64,000 nucleotides of DNA from positions 5,409,001-5,473,000 of the forward strand of contig NZ_LT607413.1 in assembly GCF_900091495.1 (NCBI RefSeq), in the 5' to 3' direction. The notes under the pieces were generated by a model, which was not told the origin of the DNA, ran no database searches, and saw only the letters and a program-made list of their open reading frames with translations. This stretch comes from Micromonospora echinospora (GTDB lineage Bacteria > Actinomycetota > Actinomycetes > Mycobacteriales > Micromonosporaceae). Below, one piece after another: positions 51,964-61,229 of the stretch. Position 1 is the first letter of the stretch. Each line of letters starts with the position of its first letter. A program made the position numbers and the translations under genes.

Positions 51964-53337
51964 ATGTTCTCACCACGTCCCCGCCGCCGGTCCGTCCTGA
52001 CCGCCGGCCTGCTCGCACTCGCCACCGCCGCCGCGACCCTCACCCTGACCCCGAGCGCGGCCGAGGCGGTCGTGCTGCCGAACAACTTCAAGAGCGTCGG
52101 CTACATGCCGTCCTGGAGCGGCGACGTCAACACCGTCCAGTACCGCAAGCTGACCCATATCAACTACGCGTTCGTGCTGCCCAACAGCAACGGCACCCTG
52201 CGTCCGGTGGAGAACCCCGGCAAACTGTCCTCCCTGGTGTCGCTCAGCCACGCCAACGACGTCAAGGTGTCCATCGCGATCGGCGGCTGGAACAACGGCG
52301 ACGACTCGGCCTTCGAGGCGCTCGCCGCCAACTCCGCCACCCGCACCACGTTCGTCAACAACGTGGTCACCTTCGTCAACCAGTACAACCTCGACGGCGT
52401 CGACATGGACTGGGAGTACCCGGACCCCGGTGCCTCGGCCACCAACTACGGCCTGCTGATGCAACAGCTGAGCGGTGCGCTGCGCAGCCGGGGCAAACTG
52501 CTCACCGCCGCCGTGGTCAGCGAGGGCTACTACGTGCAGGGCGTGCCGACCTCGGTGTTCGGCCACGTCGACTGGCTGAACATCATGGCGTACGACGGCG
52601 GCAGCCCGCACGCCAACTACGACTGGTCGATCAACGCGGTGAACGGATGGAAGGCACGCGGCCTGCCGGCCAGCAAGGCGGTGCTCGGGGTGCCCTTCTA
52701 CAGCCGGCCCGGCTACTACACCTACGCCGCGCTGGTCGGCATGGACCCGGCCAACGCCAACCGGGACTGCACCACGGTTGGCGGAGCCCAGCAGTGCTAC
52801 AACGGCATCCCGACCGTCAAGCGCAAGACCCAGTGGGCGCTGGCCAACGCCGGCGGCATGATGAACTGGGAACTCTCCCAGGACACCACGGGCTCGACCT
52901 CCCTGGTCAGCGCGATCTACGCCACCGTCATGGGTGGCACCACGCCGCCGGGACGCACCGGCCCGATCACCGGCATCGGCGGCAAGTGCGTGGACGTCGC
53001 CGCGGCCGGCACCGCCAACGGCACCGCCGTCCAGCTCTACGACTGCAACGGCACCGCCGCGCAGACCTGGACCGTCGGCTCCGACGGCACCCTGCGCGCG
53101 CTCGGGAAGTGTGCCGACGTCACCAGCGCCTCCACCGCCAACGGGGCGAAGATCCAGCTCTGGGACTGCAACGGCACCGGTGCCCAGGTGTGGCAGCCGC
53201 AGTCCAACGGAACGCTGCGCAACCCGCAGTCGAACCGGTGCCTGGACGCCACCGACAACAGCTCCGCCAACGGCACGCGGTTGCAGATCTGGGACTGCTT
53301 CGGCGGTGCCAACCAGGTGTGGCGCCTGCCGGCCTGA
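51964..53337 (+). CDS. Secreted GH18 chitinase with C-terminal ricin-type (CBM13) domain
   Basis: 457 residues. The signal peptide is Arg-rich (RPRRRSVLTAGLLALATAAA) and is cleaved near SAAEA. The GH18 catalytic signature DGVDMDWEYP is present with DxxDxDxE residues D144, D147, D149 and the proton donor E151, and the barrel ends near residue 315 (WELSQDTTG). Residues 330-457 are a beta-trefoil with three QxW repeats and Cys pairs (GKCVDVAAAGTANGT, AQTWTV, GAQVWQP, ANQVWRLPA) for sugar binding. It hydrolyses chitin in the medium. GGGAAGG lies upstream of ATG 51964. It shares an upstream A+T-rich element with the beta-helix gene. Confidence 0.95.
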   Translation: MFSPRPRRRSVLTAGLLALATAAATLTLTPSAAEAVVLPNNFKSVGYMPSWSGDVNTVQYRKLTHINYAFVLPNSNGTLRPVENPGKLSSLVSLSHANDVKVSIAIGGWNNGDDSAFEALAANSATRTTFVNNVVTFVNQYNLDGVDMDWEYPDPGASATNYGLLMQQLSGALRSRGKLLTAAVVSEGYYVQGVPTSVFGHVDWLNIMAYDGGSPHANYDWSINAVNGWKARGLPASKAVLGVPFYSRPGYYTYAALVGMDPANANRDCTTVGGAQQCYNGIPTVKRKTQWALANAGGMMNWELSQDTTGSTSLVSAIYATVMGGTTPPGRTGPITGIGGKCVDVAAAGTANGTAVQLYDCNGTAAQTWTVGSDGTLRALGKCADVTSASTANGAKIQLWDCNGTGAQVWQPQSNGTLRNPQSNRCLDATDNSSANGTRLQIWDCFGGANQVWRLPA

Positions 53338-53349
53338 CCTGACCGGTGA

Positions 53350-53379
53350 CCCCGGCCGCTCCCGTCGGCGCGGCCGGGG
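53350..53379. terminator. 10-bp hairpin between chitinase and Sir2 genes
   Basis: CCCCGGCCGC (53350-53359) pairs perfectly with GCGGCCGGGG (53370-53379) around a 10-base loop. It lies 12 bases past the chitinase stop between convergent genes. Confidence 0.6.
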
Positions 53380-53458
53380 CCGCCGTGTGGCGGCCCGCTC
53401 CGCGCCCACCGTAGGCAGGTCTCCGGCCACGGAGCCGGACCCGTCCGGTCACGCCGTC

Positions 53459-54247
53459 CTAACCCGCCGGGTCACCCCACGCCGCGTCGACGAGGGCGGG
53501 GAGCACGGTTGCCGCCGGGCCACGCAGGTTGACCTCGGCGATTGGGTCCAGCGGGGTCTGCTCGGGATTGACCTGGATCACGGCGGCACCGAGGCGGGCG
53601 GCCACCTGGGGAATCTCGGCCGCCGGGTACACCAGGCCGGACGTGCCGACGGTCACCAGCAGATCGCAGGAGGAGGCCGCCTCGACGGCCGCCTCCAGCG
53701 CCGCGCCGGGCAGTGCCTCGCCGAACCACACCACGCCGGGTCGGACCGGGGCCGCGCAGCGTGCGCAGTCCGGAGGTGGCACCCGCCGGCCGTCCGCCGG
53801 CTCGCCCTCCGCGTCGTCCGGCGTCGGTGCCGGATGGGCGCAGGCCGAGCAGCGGGGGGCGAACAGACTGCCGTGCAGGTGGACCGGGTCGGATGAACCG
53901 GCGCGTTCGTGCAGGTCGTCGACGTTCTGGGTGATCAGGACGGTGCCCGGGACGCGGGCCTGGATCGCGGCCACGGCCCGGTGACCCGGGTTCGGCCGGG
54001 CCAGCCGTACGGTGTGCCGACGCCACTCGTACCAGCCCCAGACGAGGGCGGGATCGGCCCGGAAGGCCTCCGGCGTGGCGAGCGCCTGGGCGTCGTACCG
54101 CTGCCACAGCCCGGTGAGGGCGTCGCGGAAGGTGGGCACCCCGCTCTCGGCGGACATTCCCGCCCCGGTGAACACCACGACCCGGCGGGCCCGTCCGAGC
54201 AGTTCCGCGGCCTCACGTACCGGCTGGTCCACCGGGATACTCTCCAC
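53459..54247 (-). CDS. Sir2 family NAD-dependent protein deacylase
   Basis: 262 residues from a GTG at 54247. Sirtuin motifs are intact: GAGMSAESGVPTFR, the NAD-binding QNVDDLH, the catalytic histidine in HLHGS, and two zinc Cys pairs (CSAC and CARC) separated by a 24-residue Pro/Glu-rich insert. WYEWRR contains the Tyr-x-x-Arg pair that marks SIRT5/CobB-type desuccinylases, so deacylation of succinyl- or malonyl-lysine is possible. It removes acyl groups from lysine residues in the cytoplasm, regulating enzymes such as acyl-CoA synthetases. The next gene is divergent. Confidence 0.94.
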   Translation of the reverse strand: MESIPVDQPVREAAELLGRARRVVVFTGAGMSAESGVPTFRDALTGLWQRYDAQALATPEAFRADPALVWGWYEWRRHTVRLARPNPGHRAVAAIQARVPGTVLITQNVDDLHERAGSSDPVHLHGSLFAPRCSACAHPAPTPDDAEGEPADGRRVPPPDCARCAAPVRPGVVWFGEALPGAALEAAVEAASSCDLLVTVGTSGLVYPAAEIPQVAARLGAAVIQVNPEQTPLDPIAEVNLRGPAATVLPALVDAAWGDPAG

Positions 54248-54418
54248 CCGGAGAACCTACCGTCCGACCGGACGGTTTCCACCCGCCGGGGTGGGTCCTG
54301 CTCGACGGTTGGGGCGCCGGCCGGGCGGGCGGTCCGCCACGACCGGGTGGGAGCGTGGCACCATGACCCGTGTCCTCCGCCATCCGGTGGCCGGAAAACG
54401 ACGCTGATGGAGTCGCCG

Positions 54419-55728
54419 ATGACAGGAGTGGCCGACGCGCCGGTGCCGGGGCTGGCGCCGCTGTGGACGCACGATCCGGTCGCCGCCGGTCCCTACCGGC
54501 TGCTCGGCCGGCTGGGCGCGGGCGGCCAGGGCGTGGTCTACCTCGGTGAGGACGACGAGGGCCACCGGGTGGCGGTCAAGATGATCAACACCGACCTGAG
54601 CGACCTCCGAATCCGGTCCCAGTTCATGAAGGAGATCGCGGCGGCGCGCCGGGTCGCCCCCTTCTGCACCGCGCAGGTGCTCTTCGCCGACGTGGACGGT
54701 GAGCAGCCCTACGTGGTCAGCGAGTTCATCCAGGGGCCCACCCTCCACCGGCACGTACGCGAACACGGCCCGGTCGCCGGCAACGCGCTGCACCGGCTCG
54801 CCATCGGCACCGCCACCGCGCTCGCCGCGATCCACCGTTCCGACGTGGTGCACTGTGACCTCAAGCCGGACAACGTGGTGCTCGGCCCGGACGGCCCCCG
54901 GGTGATCGACTTCGGCATCGCCCGCGCCCTGGGCGTCACCGAGACCGTGACCAGCCGGGTCATGGGGACCACCGCCTACATGGCCCCGGAACGCTTCCGC
55001 AACGACCCGGTCGGCCCGGCCTGCGACGTCTTCGCCTGGGCCGGCACCATCGCCTACGCCGCCGGTGGGCGGCCGCCGTTCGGCAACGACTCGCTCTTCG
55101 CGGTGATGCACCGGGTGCTGAACGATCCCCCGACCTGCCGCCGCTCCCGCCGGGTCTAGACGAGTTGATCCAACAGTGCCTGGCCAAGGAGCCGGGGGAC
55201 CGGCCGGAGGCCGAGCAGGTGCTGATGCGGCTGCTCGGGCAGGACGCCAGGGTCACCGCCCCGCTCCGCCGGGAGACCGTGCTCCAGGTGGGCAACGAGA
55301 CCGCCGGGGCGCCGACGCCGAACCAGCCGCTGCCGTTGCCCCGCTCCGAACCCGACCCGCCCGCCACTCCGGCACGACCGACACTGACGGACCGGACGGT
55401 GGCGCAGGCCCAGCCGGTGTCTCCCGACCGGTCGGCGGCACCGGGGCCTGCCCGGTCCGTGCCGTCCGACCGGTCCACGGCACCGGGTGGATTCGTCCCG
55501 CCCGCCCCGACGGGTGGCGACTGGGGACGGCGGCTCCGGCACGAGGCCGGCGACGCCTGGGGCATCTCGACCGCGATCTTCCTCGGCGCGGTCGGCGGTG
55601 CCGCCGGGTACGTCGCGTCGAGCGCGGCCGCCATGGCCGTGGCGGCCGGGACGGCCACCTTCGTCGTGGTCTACCTGGTCCGGATGCTGCTCGCGGCGGC
55701 CCTCGGCGGCCGGTCCGACCGCCCCTGA
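54419..55728 (+). pseudogene. Membrane-anchored Ser/Thr protein kinase, split by a frameshift
   Basis: The kinase frame from ATG 54419 (GGAG 6 bases upstream; ATG 54407 also possible) stops at 55159. The following frame (55129-55728) continues the same protein: joining them restores LNDPPDLPPLPPGLDELIQQ, the typical end of a Hanks-type kinase. The kinase has GAGGQGVV, the VAIK-type Lys (HRVAVKMI), HCDLKPDN and IDFGIAR, then the activation-segment GTTAYMAPE, so its catalytic core is intact. After the shift come the rest of lobe C, a Pro/Thr-rich linker and two C-terminal membrane helices (AIFLGAVGGAAGYVASSAAA, TATFVVVYLVRMLLAAAL). The break is one base missing in a C5 run; assembly error, true mutation or -1 frameshifting are all possible. 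Confidence 0.75.
55127..55131 (+). other. C5 run at the kinase frameshift
   Basis: The sequence GATCCCCCGAC reads GAT CCC CCG in the kinase frame. Adding one C, or a ribosomal -1 slip re-reading base 55129, gives GAT CCC CCC GAC, which continues the kinase. A single-base deletion in this run, in the assembly or in the genome, is the simplest explanation. Confidence 0.75.
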
Positions 55729-55815
55729 CCGGACGCGCCCGGCTCCGGCCTCATCCGGGTGGCACCGGAGCGGTAGGTTGACTGCCATCAGTCGGCCGCC
55801 GAGGAGGACGTCCCC

Positions 55816-57597
55816 ATGGCCCCCACCCACACTCGACAGTGGTTGCCGTACACTGCCGCCGTCACCGCCGGGCTAGTGGTCATCACCGGGGCGTTCGTGC
55901 TCGTCCGGCAGCAGGAGACGGACACCGAACGCTCCCGCGACTGCGCCGTCAAGCTGGAAGTCAACTCCTCGACCGAGAAGTCGGCGCTGCTGGGCGAGCT
56001 GGCCGAGCAGTACAACACCAGCGACCGGTCGCTCGACGGCGGCGGCTGCGCCCAGGTGCACGTCAGCGGACTGACCTCGGGCAAGGCCGCCGAGGCGCTG
56101 GCCGCCGGCTGGACCGGCACCAACCTGCCGGTGCCGCAGGTCTGGTTGCCGACGTCGAGCCTCTGGACCGGCCAGCTCCGGTTGCTCGACCAGGCCGCCG
56201 GCCGGGCGCCGCAGACCCCGGACAACTACCCGTCGATCGCGAACAGCCCGCTGGTGATCGCGATGCCCAAGCCCAAGGGCGAGCTGGTCCGCCAGCGCGG
56301 GCCGGTGGGCTGGGGGGAGGTCCTCGGCCTCTCCGGACGCCAGGGGTGGGCCAGCTTCGGCAAGCCGGAGTGGGGACGGTTCACCTTCGGCAAGGACAAC
56401 CCGAACCTCTCCACGTCGGGCCTGGCGGCGACCATCGCCACCTACTACGCCGCCGTGCAGCGGTCCAGCGACCTGACCCGGTCCGACCTGACGAACCCGG
56501 CGGTCACCCAGTTCGTCCGGCGGATCGAGGCCAACGTGTCGCACTACAGCGACGACGTGGTGGACCTGCTGCGGGACCTCGCCGAAGCCGACCTGGCCGG
56601 CGGGGGCGCCAGCACGGACGACATGAGCGCCATCGTCATGCAGGAGGAACTGGTCCACCTCTACAACGAGGGTGAGCTGAGCCCCAAGCAGGACGGCGAG
56701 GACCGGGGCCGCCGGCCGAACGTCCCGCTGGTCGCCGTCCACCCGAAGGAGGGCACCTTCAACCTGGACCACCCCTTCGTGGTGCTGCCGACCGCCGACG
56801 AACGGCAGCGGGTGGCGGCGGCCGACTTCCTGGAGTTCCTGACCGAGGACGACCAACAGCGCAAATTCGGCAACCTCGGCTTCCGGGACCACGAACACCG
56901 GGCACCGAAGGAGTTGCTGGCCAGCGTGGGCCCGGAGCCGAGTGGCGGACTGAACTACTTCGAGCCACCGGACCCGGCGGTGGTCGAGGCGATGCTGGAC
57001 GGCTGGGGCACGCTGCGCAAGAAGGCCAACATCCTGATCGCGCTGGACACCTCCGGGTCGATGGAGAAGTCGGTCGGTGACAAGACCCGCTTCCAGGTCG
57101 CCTCGGCGGCGGCGACCAAGGGGCTCGCGCTGCTCAACTCCGAGGACCGGGTGGGGCTCTGGTCGTTCTCCTCGGAGACGTCGAAGCGGCCGGAGGGCCC
57201 GTACCGGGAGGAGGTCCGGCTCGGCGACTTCGACCAGAAGCGGATCAACAGCCGGATCGCCGGCCTGCACGTCGAGGGAAGCACTGCTCTCTACGCGACG
57301 GTCCGGGCCGCCCATCGGCACCTGCTCGACCGGTACGACCCGGAGCGGATCAACGCCGTCGTGGTGCTGACCGACGGCAAGAACGAGTACAACCGGGACA
57401 ACGACCTGGCTCGACTGCTCGCCGACGTAGCCCTGGACCCGGACCGCCCGGTCAAGGTCTTCTGCATCGCCTTCGACCGGGACTCCAACTTCGCCACCCT
57501 GGACCAGATCGCCAAGGCCTCGTCCGGCAAGGCCTTCGACGCCACCGACCCAACCAAGATCGACGAAGCGTTCGTCAAGCTGGTCAGCAGTTTCTGA
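55816..57597 (+). CDS. Substrate-binding-like and VWA domain membrane protein
   Basis: 593 residues from ATG 55816 with GAGGAGGA upstream. An N-terminal membrane anchor (ITGAFVLVRQ preceded by AVTAGLVV) is followed by a domain with the fold of family-1 solute-binding proteins (residues 40-360) and a von Willebrand factor A domain (from about residue 400) with an intact MIDAS motif DTSGS, the Thr in ALYATV and Asp in LTDGKNE. The combination is seen in actinobacteria next to Ser/Thr kinase genes, as here, with 90 bases between them. It may sense extracellular ligand and bind proteins through the metal site. Function is not established. Confidence 0.9.
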   Translation: MAPTHTRQWLPYTAAVTAGLVVITGAFVLVRQQETDTERSRDCAVKLEVNSSTEKSALLGELAEQYNTSDRSLDGGGCAQVHVSGLTSGKAAEALAAGWTGTNLPVPQVWLPTSSLWTGQLRLLDQAAGRAPQTPDNYPSIANSPLVIAMPKPKGELVRQRGPVGWGEVLGLSGRQGWASFGKPEWGRFTFGKDNPNLSTSGLAATIATYYAAVQRSSDLTRSDLTNPAVTQFVRRIEANVSHYSDDVVDLLRDLAEADLAGGGASTDDMSAIVMQEELVHLYNEGELSPKQDGEDRGRRPNVPLVAVHPKEGTFNLDHPFVVLPTADERQRVAAADFLEFLTEDDQQRKFGNLGFRDHEHRAPKELLASVGPEPSGGLNYFEPPDPAVVEAMLDGWGTLRKKANILIALDTSGSMEKSVGDKTRFQVASAAATKGLALLNSEDRVGLWSFSSETSKRPEGPYREEVRLGDFDQKRINSRIAGLHVEGSTALYATVRAAHRHLLDRYDPERINAVVVLTDGKNEYNRDNDLARLLADVALDPDRPVKVFCIAFDRDSNFATLDQIAKASSGKAFDATDPTKIDEAFVKLVSSF

Positions 57598-57625
57598 CCG
57601 CGGCCGGGTTCCCCCGACACCCGAG

Positions 57626-57681
57626 GGCGGCGCCGCACCCTGGCCTTGGGGCATCCGCTCAGGCCAGGGTGCGGCGCCGCC
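57626..57681 (+). terminator. 20-bp perfect hairpin after the VWA gene
   Basis: GGCGGCGCCGCACCCTGGCC (57626-57645) pairs perfectly with 57662-57681; one more base pair extends inward, leaving a 14-base loop. It lies 30 bases past the VWA stop and before the opposite amphi-Trp gene, so it probably stops transcription from both sides. Confidence 0.85.
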
Positions 57682-57769
57682 GTGGGTTCGCGGTCAGGTG
57701 TGTCGGTTCACGGCACGGCGTAGGCGACCGCGTAGTCGAGCCAGTCCGCCCCGCCGAAGACGCGCCGGA

Positions 57770-58075
57770 CTACTCGCCGGTCGTCTCCTCCGCCGACTCG
57801 GGCTCCTCCGTGGCCGCCTCGGTCTTCCGGACGCCAGGGGCGTCGGTCGTCGTGGCGGCCTTCGGGTTCACCCAGGAGAACTCGATCTCGATGGAGAACT
57901 CGTCCTGGTCCTCCTGCTCGATCTCCAGCTCGCACCGCACCTGGTCGGCGACGGCGATGGTGCCCGCAGCGCCGTAGAAGACCTGTCCGGTGGTCTCCAG
58001 CTGGCTCGCGAGCTGCCGCAGCCATGCGGCCAGATCCGCCCGGGACACGGTCCGGGCGTCCTCGTAGATGTCCAT
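57770..58075 (-). CDS. Amphi-Trp domain protein
   Basis: 101 residues from ATG 58075 with GGGAG upstream; the longer in-frame ORF to 58141 has an Arg-rich leader of no obvious meaning. The sequence fits the amphi-Trp domain: a helix with conserved Leu (AAWLRQLASQLE), an amphipathic beta-sheet (CELEIEQEDQDEFSIEIEFSW) and the conserved C-terminal Trp. The function is unknown; homologues are small cytoplasmic proteins in actinobacteria and archaea, often with acidic tails as here (TEEPESAEE). No operon partner is evident. Confidence 0.8.
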   Translation of the reverse strand: MDIYEDARTVSRADLAAWLRQLASQLETTGQVFYGAAGTIAVADQVRCELEIEQEDQDEFSIEIEFSWVNPKAATTTDAPGVRKTEAATEEPESAEETTGE

Positions 58076-58183
58076 GCCGTCATGCTCCCATTCGACCGTG
58101 GACGGGCGGCGAGGGGCATCCGGCCACCGGGACCGCGACATCCTCGGGGGTGGACGACCCGGCCGTCTGATCGTCCGTACCGG

Positions 58184-58939
58184 TCAACGGACGACGACGG
58201 GTGGGCCGAACACCGCCGGCACACCGGGGGAGTGGAGCACGCTCACCGGTGGGCCGGACGGTGCCGGGAGCCCGGCTGCGGTGACCAGCTCGTCGTCCAG
58301 GTGCAGCAATTCCGCCCGGTGCAGCGGCCAGCGGGGATGCCAGTTCGGCAGCCGTAGGGTGCGTCCGTACGCCGAGGTGTGCAGGGCCCAGCGGGCGGTG
58401 AGGAAGTGCTCCAGCGGGGTCGGGTCGTCGATCGGGCCACCCACCCGGACCGTCATCCGGCTCGTCGCGCCGGCCGGTCCGGGCCAGCGGCGCCGGCAGT
58501 GGTAGGTGTAGCGGTCGCCGTCGCGGTCCAGCCGCATCGCCGACCACAGGTACGGCAGCCGCAGGGACACCCGGCCGACCAGCACCGGAACCAGCCGGGA
58601 CGCGTCGAGGGAACGGAACACCACGGCGCGCCGGCCGGTGTGGTCGACGGAGTAGAGCCGGACGTTGGTCTCCCAGAAGCTGCCGAGGTACGGAACCCCC
58701 GGACCCCGTCCCAGGCCCACCCCGACCATCCGGAAGCCGACCAGGCCGACGTAGGTGTGCCCGTCGAGGGTGTCCGGTCGGGTGCCGACGGGCAGCAGCG
58801 GCGCGACGACCTCCGGCGCCACCGCCCAGTGCAGGAAGGTGGCGTCCTGCCACCGCTGCCGCAGGACCGCCCGGCGGAACGCCTGTTCCGGCGCGGCGGC
58901 GATCGGTTCGATGTCCACGTCTCCATCGTGCCGTGCCAT
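58184..58939 (-). CDS. DUF2071 (YqjF-like) family protein
   Basis: About 251 residues from ATG 58939 (MARHDGDV); ATG 58948 is also in frame, and no strong ribosome site marks either. The pattern matches DUF2071/YqjF: LHWAVAPEVVAPLLPVGTRPD, YVGLVGFRMVGVGLG, WETNVRLYSVD and YTYHCRRRWPG. It is a soluble beta-rich protein of unknown biochemical role. Upstream ORF sequence (to 59311) is Arg/Pro-rich and looks non-coding. Confidence 0.85.
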   Translation of the reverse strand: MARHDGDVDIEPIAAAPEQAFRRAVLRQRWQDATFLHWAVAPEVVAPLLPVGTRPDTLDGHTYVGLVGFRMVGVGLGRGPGVPYLGSFWETNVRLYSVDHTGRRAVVFRSLDASRLVPVLVGRVSLRLPYLWSAMRLDRDGDRYTYHCRRRWPGPAGATSRMTVRVGGPIDDPTPLEHFLTARWALHTSAYGRTLRLPNWHPRWPLHRAELLHLDDELVTAAGLPAPSGPPVSVLHSPGVPAVFGPPVVVR

Positions 58940-59159
58940 CGTCGCCATCTCGGCCAGCGGCTTCGGCGCCCTGCGTCGTGACGCCCCGTGACCGGACGCA
59001 ACCCGACGGCATCGGTGGCCGCGCCGCTCGGCGCACCGGGCCCCAGGGCACATTCCAGCAGGTGAGGCGACCGTGGACAGTCTTCGCACGGCGGAGTAGA
59101 CAGCAGCGAGACCCTTCTCCACCCCCACCTTTTTTTGCTGTTCCAGAGAGGACCCCTTC
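58940..59159. other. Divergent region before the amidase gene
   Basis: About 220 bases between the DUF2071 gene and the amidase. It carries a T7 run (about 59131) and an AGAGAGGA ribosome site just before ATG 59160. No terminator or operator was seen. Confidence 0.4.
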
Positions 59160-60860
59160 ATGCGGTTGACCCGTAGGCGTGTCATCGCGCTGGCAAGCTC
59201 GACGGCTGCGGTCGCCGGTTCGGGACTGGTGTCCCAGCCGGCGAGCGCTAGCACCCCATCCGACAACTGGAGCTGGCTGCTACGGCGGTTCGCCCAGTAC
59301 GGCGACGTCAAGAAGGCGATACCCGCAGCCGACGAACTGGTGTTCCTGCCTGCCTACGAGCAGCTGGCGCTGCTGGGCCGCAGCCAGAACCGCGTCTCGG
59401 CGGTGGATCTGACCGAGGCGCACCTGCGCCGGCTGCGGCTGGTCAACCCGAGATTGAACGCCTTCGTGCACGTCACGGAGGCGTTGGCGCGTGAAGCCGC
59501 GGTGCGGTCCGACGAACGGTACCGGCAGGGCCGGCCACGGATGCTGGAGGGGCTGACCTTCGGCGTCAAGGCGCTGTTCGACTTCCTGGCGGGCGTGCCC
59601 AACGACTTCGGCTCCAAGCCGATGGCGGACCTGGGTTTCGTGCCGCCCTTCACCGCGGTGTACATCCAGCGCGCACTCGACGCGGGCGTGGTGGTGCCGG
59701 GCAAGACCAACACGCCCGAGTTCGGCCACAAGGGCACCACCGACAACAAGGTCCACGGCCCGACGGGCACCCCGTTCGACCCCCGGTTCAACGCCGGTGG
59801 CTCCAGCGGCGGGGCGGCTGCGGCCGTGGCCTCCTTCATGACGGCCCTCACCCAGGGCTCCGACGCGGGTGGCAGCGTTCGCATCCCGGCGGCCATGTGC
59901 AACATCGCGGCACTGAAGCCGAGTGTCGGCCGCTGGCCACAGGATGCGCCGCCGATCGCCGCAGCGCCGTTCTTCACCCCCGGGCCCATGGCACGGACGG
60001 TGGCGGACGTGGCCATGCTGATGCAGGCGATCAGCGGTCCCTCCGAGGGCGACCCGTTGAGCATGGACGGCTTGCTGGACTACGTCGGCGCGTTCCGGGC
60101 GGGCGTGGACGGGAAGAGTCCGCTCGCGGGTAGGCGCATCGCCTACTCACCGGACATGGACCTGTTCCCGGTGGAGGCGTCGGTCGAGCGTGTCGTCCGC
60201 CAGGCACTCCAGGCCTTCGAGCGGGCCGGGGCAAGGGTCGACCAGGTGAAGCTGGGGCTCGACGAGATCCAGGTAACCGATCTGGGCGGCCGGAACCGGC
60301 GGCCGCTGACCAGCCAGCACTTCGCCGACACCTGGGTCCTCATGCAGGCCGGACTGTACGGCCACGCCCGGGACCTGTTCCTGGAGTTCGGCATTCCGAT
60401 GGACCTGCGCGAGCACAAGGAGCAGCTGACCCCGGAGTTCGCCGCCATGCTCGACCGGTCGGAGCGGCTCCTGGCCGAAGAGTACCGGCACCTGGACTTC
60501 CTGCGCGCCGACGTGCTGCACAAGCTCAACGTCGTCCTGGGGACGTACGACTACATCGTCACGCCGACGATCGCCGTCGTGGGCGTCCCGAACGCGGACG
60601 ACGGCAACACCCTCGGCCCGTCGGCCGTCAACGGTGTCGCCGTCGATCCGCAGATCGGTTGGTGCCTGACCTATCCGGTCAACTTCAGCGGCCATCCGGC
60701 GATGAGCCTGCCGGCCGGCTTCGCGCCGAACCCCCTCCAGGGCCCGGATCTGCCGGTCGGTCTGCAGGTCATCGGTCGAATGAAGCGCGACGACGAGGTC
60801 ATCACCGCCGCCGCTGCCTACGAAAGGCACAACCCCTGGTACCACCGCTACCCGCGGTAG
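59160..60860 (+). CDS. TAT-exported amidase (amidase signature family)
   Basis: 566 residues with AGAGAGGA upstream. The N-terminus has a twin-arginine signal (LTRRRVIALASS, then cleavage near SQPASAS), so it is exported folded. The amidase signature motifs are visible: the catalytic Lys in TFGVKALFD, GGSSGGAAAAVAS with the cis-Ser, and GSDAGGSVRIPAA with the nucleophilic Ser. The usual Lys-Asp pair (VKD) is VKA here, a variation within the superfamily. It hydrolyses an amide, perhaps a fatty-acid or peptide amide, outside the cell. It is convergent with the carrier-protein/NRPS genes, separated by a strong hairpin. Confidence 0.93.
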   Translation: MRLTRRRVIALASSTAAVAGSGLVSQPASASTPSDNWSWLLRRFAQYGDVKKAIPAADELVFLPAYEQLALLGRSQNRVSAVDLTEAHLRRLRLVNPRLNAFVHVTEALAREAAVRSDERYRQGRPRMLEGLTFGVKALFDFLAGVPNDFGSKPMADLGFVPPFTAVYIQRALDAGVVVPGKTNTPEFGHKGTTDNKVHGPTGTPFDPRFNAGGSSGGAAAAVASFMTALTQGSDAGGSVRIPAAMCNIAALKPSVGRWPQDAPPIAAAPFFTPGPMARTVADVAMLMQAISGPSEGDPLSMDGLLDYVGAFRAGVDGKSPLAGRRIAYSPDMDLFPVEASVERVVRQALQAFERAGARVDQVKLGLDEIQVTDLGGRNRRPLTSQHFADTWVLMQAGLYGHARDLFLEFGIPMDLREHKEQLTPEFAAMLDRSERLLAEEYRHLDFLRADVLHKLNVVLGTYDYIVTPTIAVVGVPNADDGNTLGPSAVNGVAVDPQIGWCLTYPVNFSGHPAMSLPAGFAPNPLQGPDLPVGLQVIGRMKRDDEVITAAAAYERHNPWYHRYPR

Positions 60861-60898
60861 TCAGGAACAGCGCTGCCTCAGCCTGTCGTCCGTCCGAA

Positions 60899-60936
60899 AG
60901 GGGTGCCTGCCTCGCGACCGCGAGGCAGGCACCCCT
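60899..60936. terminator. 17-bp perfect hairpin between amidase and carrier-protein genes
   Basis: Bases 60899-60915 and 60920-60936 are perfectly complementary around a 4-base loop. The position between convergent stops suits a bidirectional terminator for both the amidase and the NRPS operon. Confidence 0.85.
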
Positions 60937-60956
60937 GCCGTGCTGGCCCACTCGGC

Positions 60957-61229
60957 CTACCGCACGGCCGCGCTCTGCTCCGGTCGCGCCTCGGCCACCA
61001 GGGCGGCCAGCTCGTCCAGCGTGTCCAGACCCCGGCCCGGGGCCTGGAGGTCGACCTCGACGCCGTACTCCAGCTCGATCGCGTCGACGAGACGCAGCAG
61101 GCCCAGCGAGTCCAGGCCCAACGCGACCATCGAGCCGCCGGCCATCAGGTCGGCGACGGACACCTCGCCGCCGGTTGCCGTGCTGACCAGCTCGGCGACG
61201 CGTTGCCGCAGCTCGGGGGTGACACCCAT
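60957..61229 (-). CDS. Standalone acyl/peptidyl carrier protein
   Basis: 90 residues from an ATG that overlaps the NRPS stop (TGATG), with GAGAGGAG upstream. The phosphopantetheine site is GLDSLGLLRL (Ser in DSL), inside a four-helix carrier fold with a long acidic helix II (AIELEYGVEVDL). It lies directly behind the NRPS gene and is co-translated, so it likely accepts or donates the chain in the same pathway. Its helix III and C-terminus match single-domain PCP/ACPs more than a fatty-acid ACP. Confidence 0.9.
   Translation of the reverse strand: MGVTPELRQRVAELVSTATGGEVSVADLMAGGSMVALGLDSLGLLRLVDAIELEYGVEVDLQAPGRGLDTLDELAALVAEARPEQSAAVR

Noticed and set aside
55121..55165. Programmed -1 frameshift in the kinase gene
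   Set aside because: A plain C5 run without a classical X-XXY-YYZ heptamer or a clear downstream stem; a one-base loss or sequencing error is simpler. Kept as an open question in the findings.
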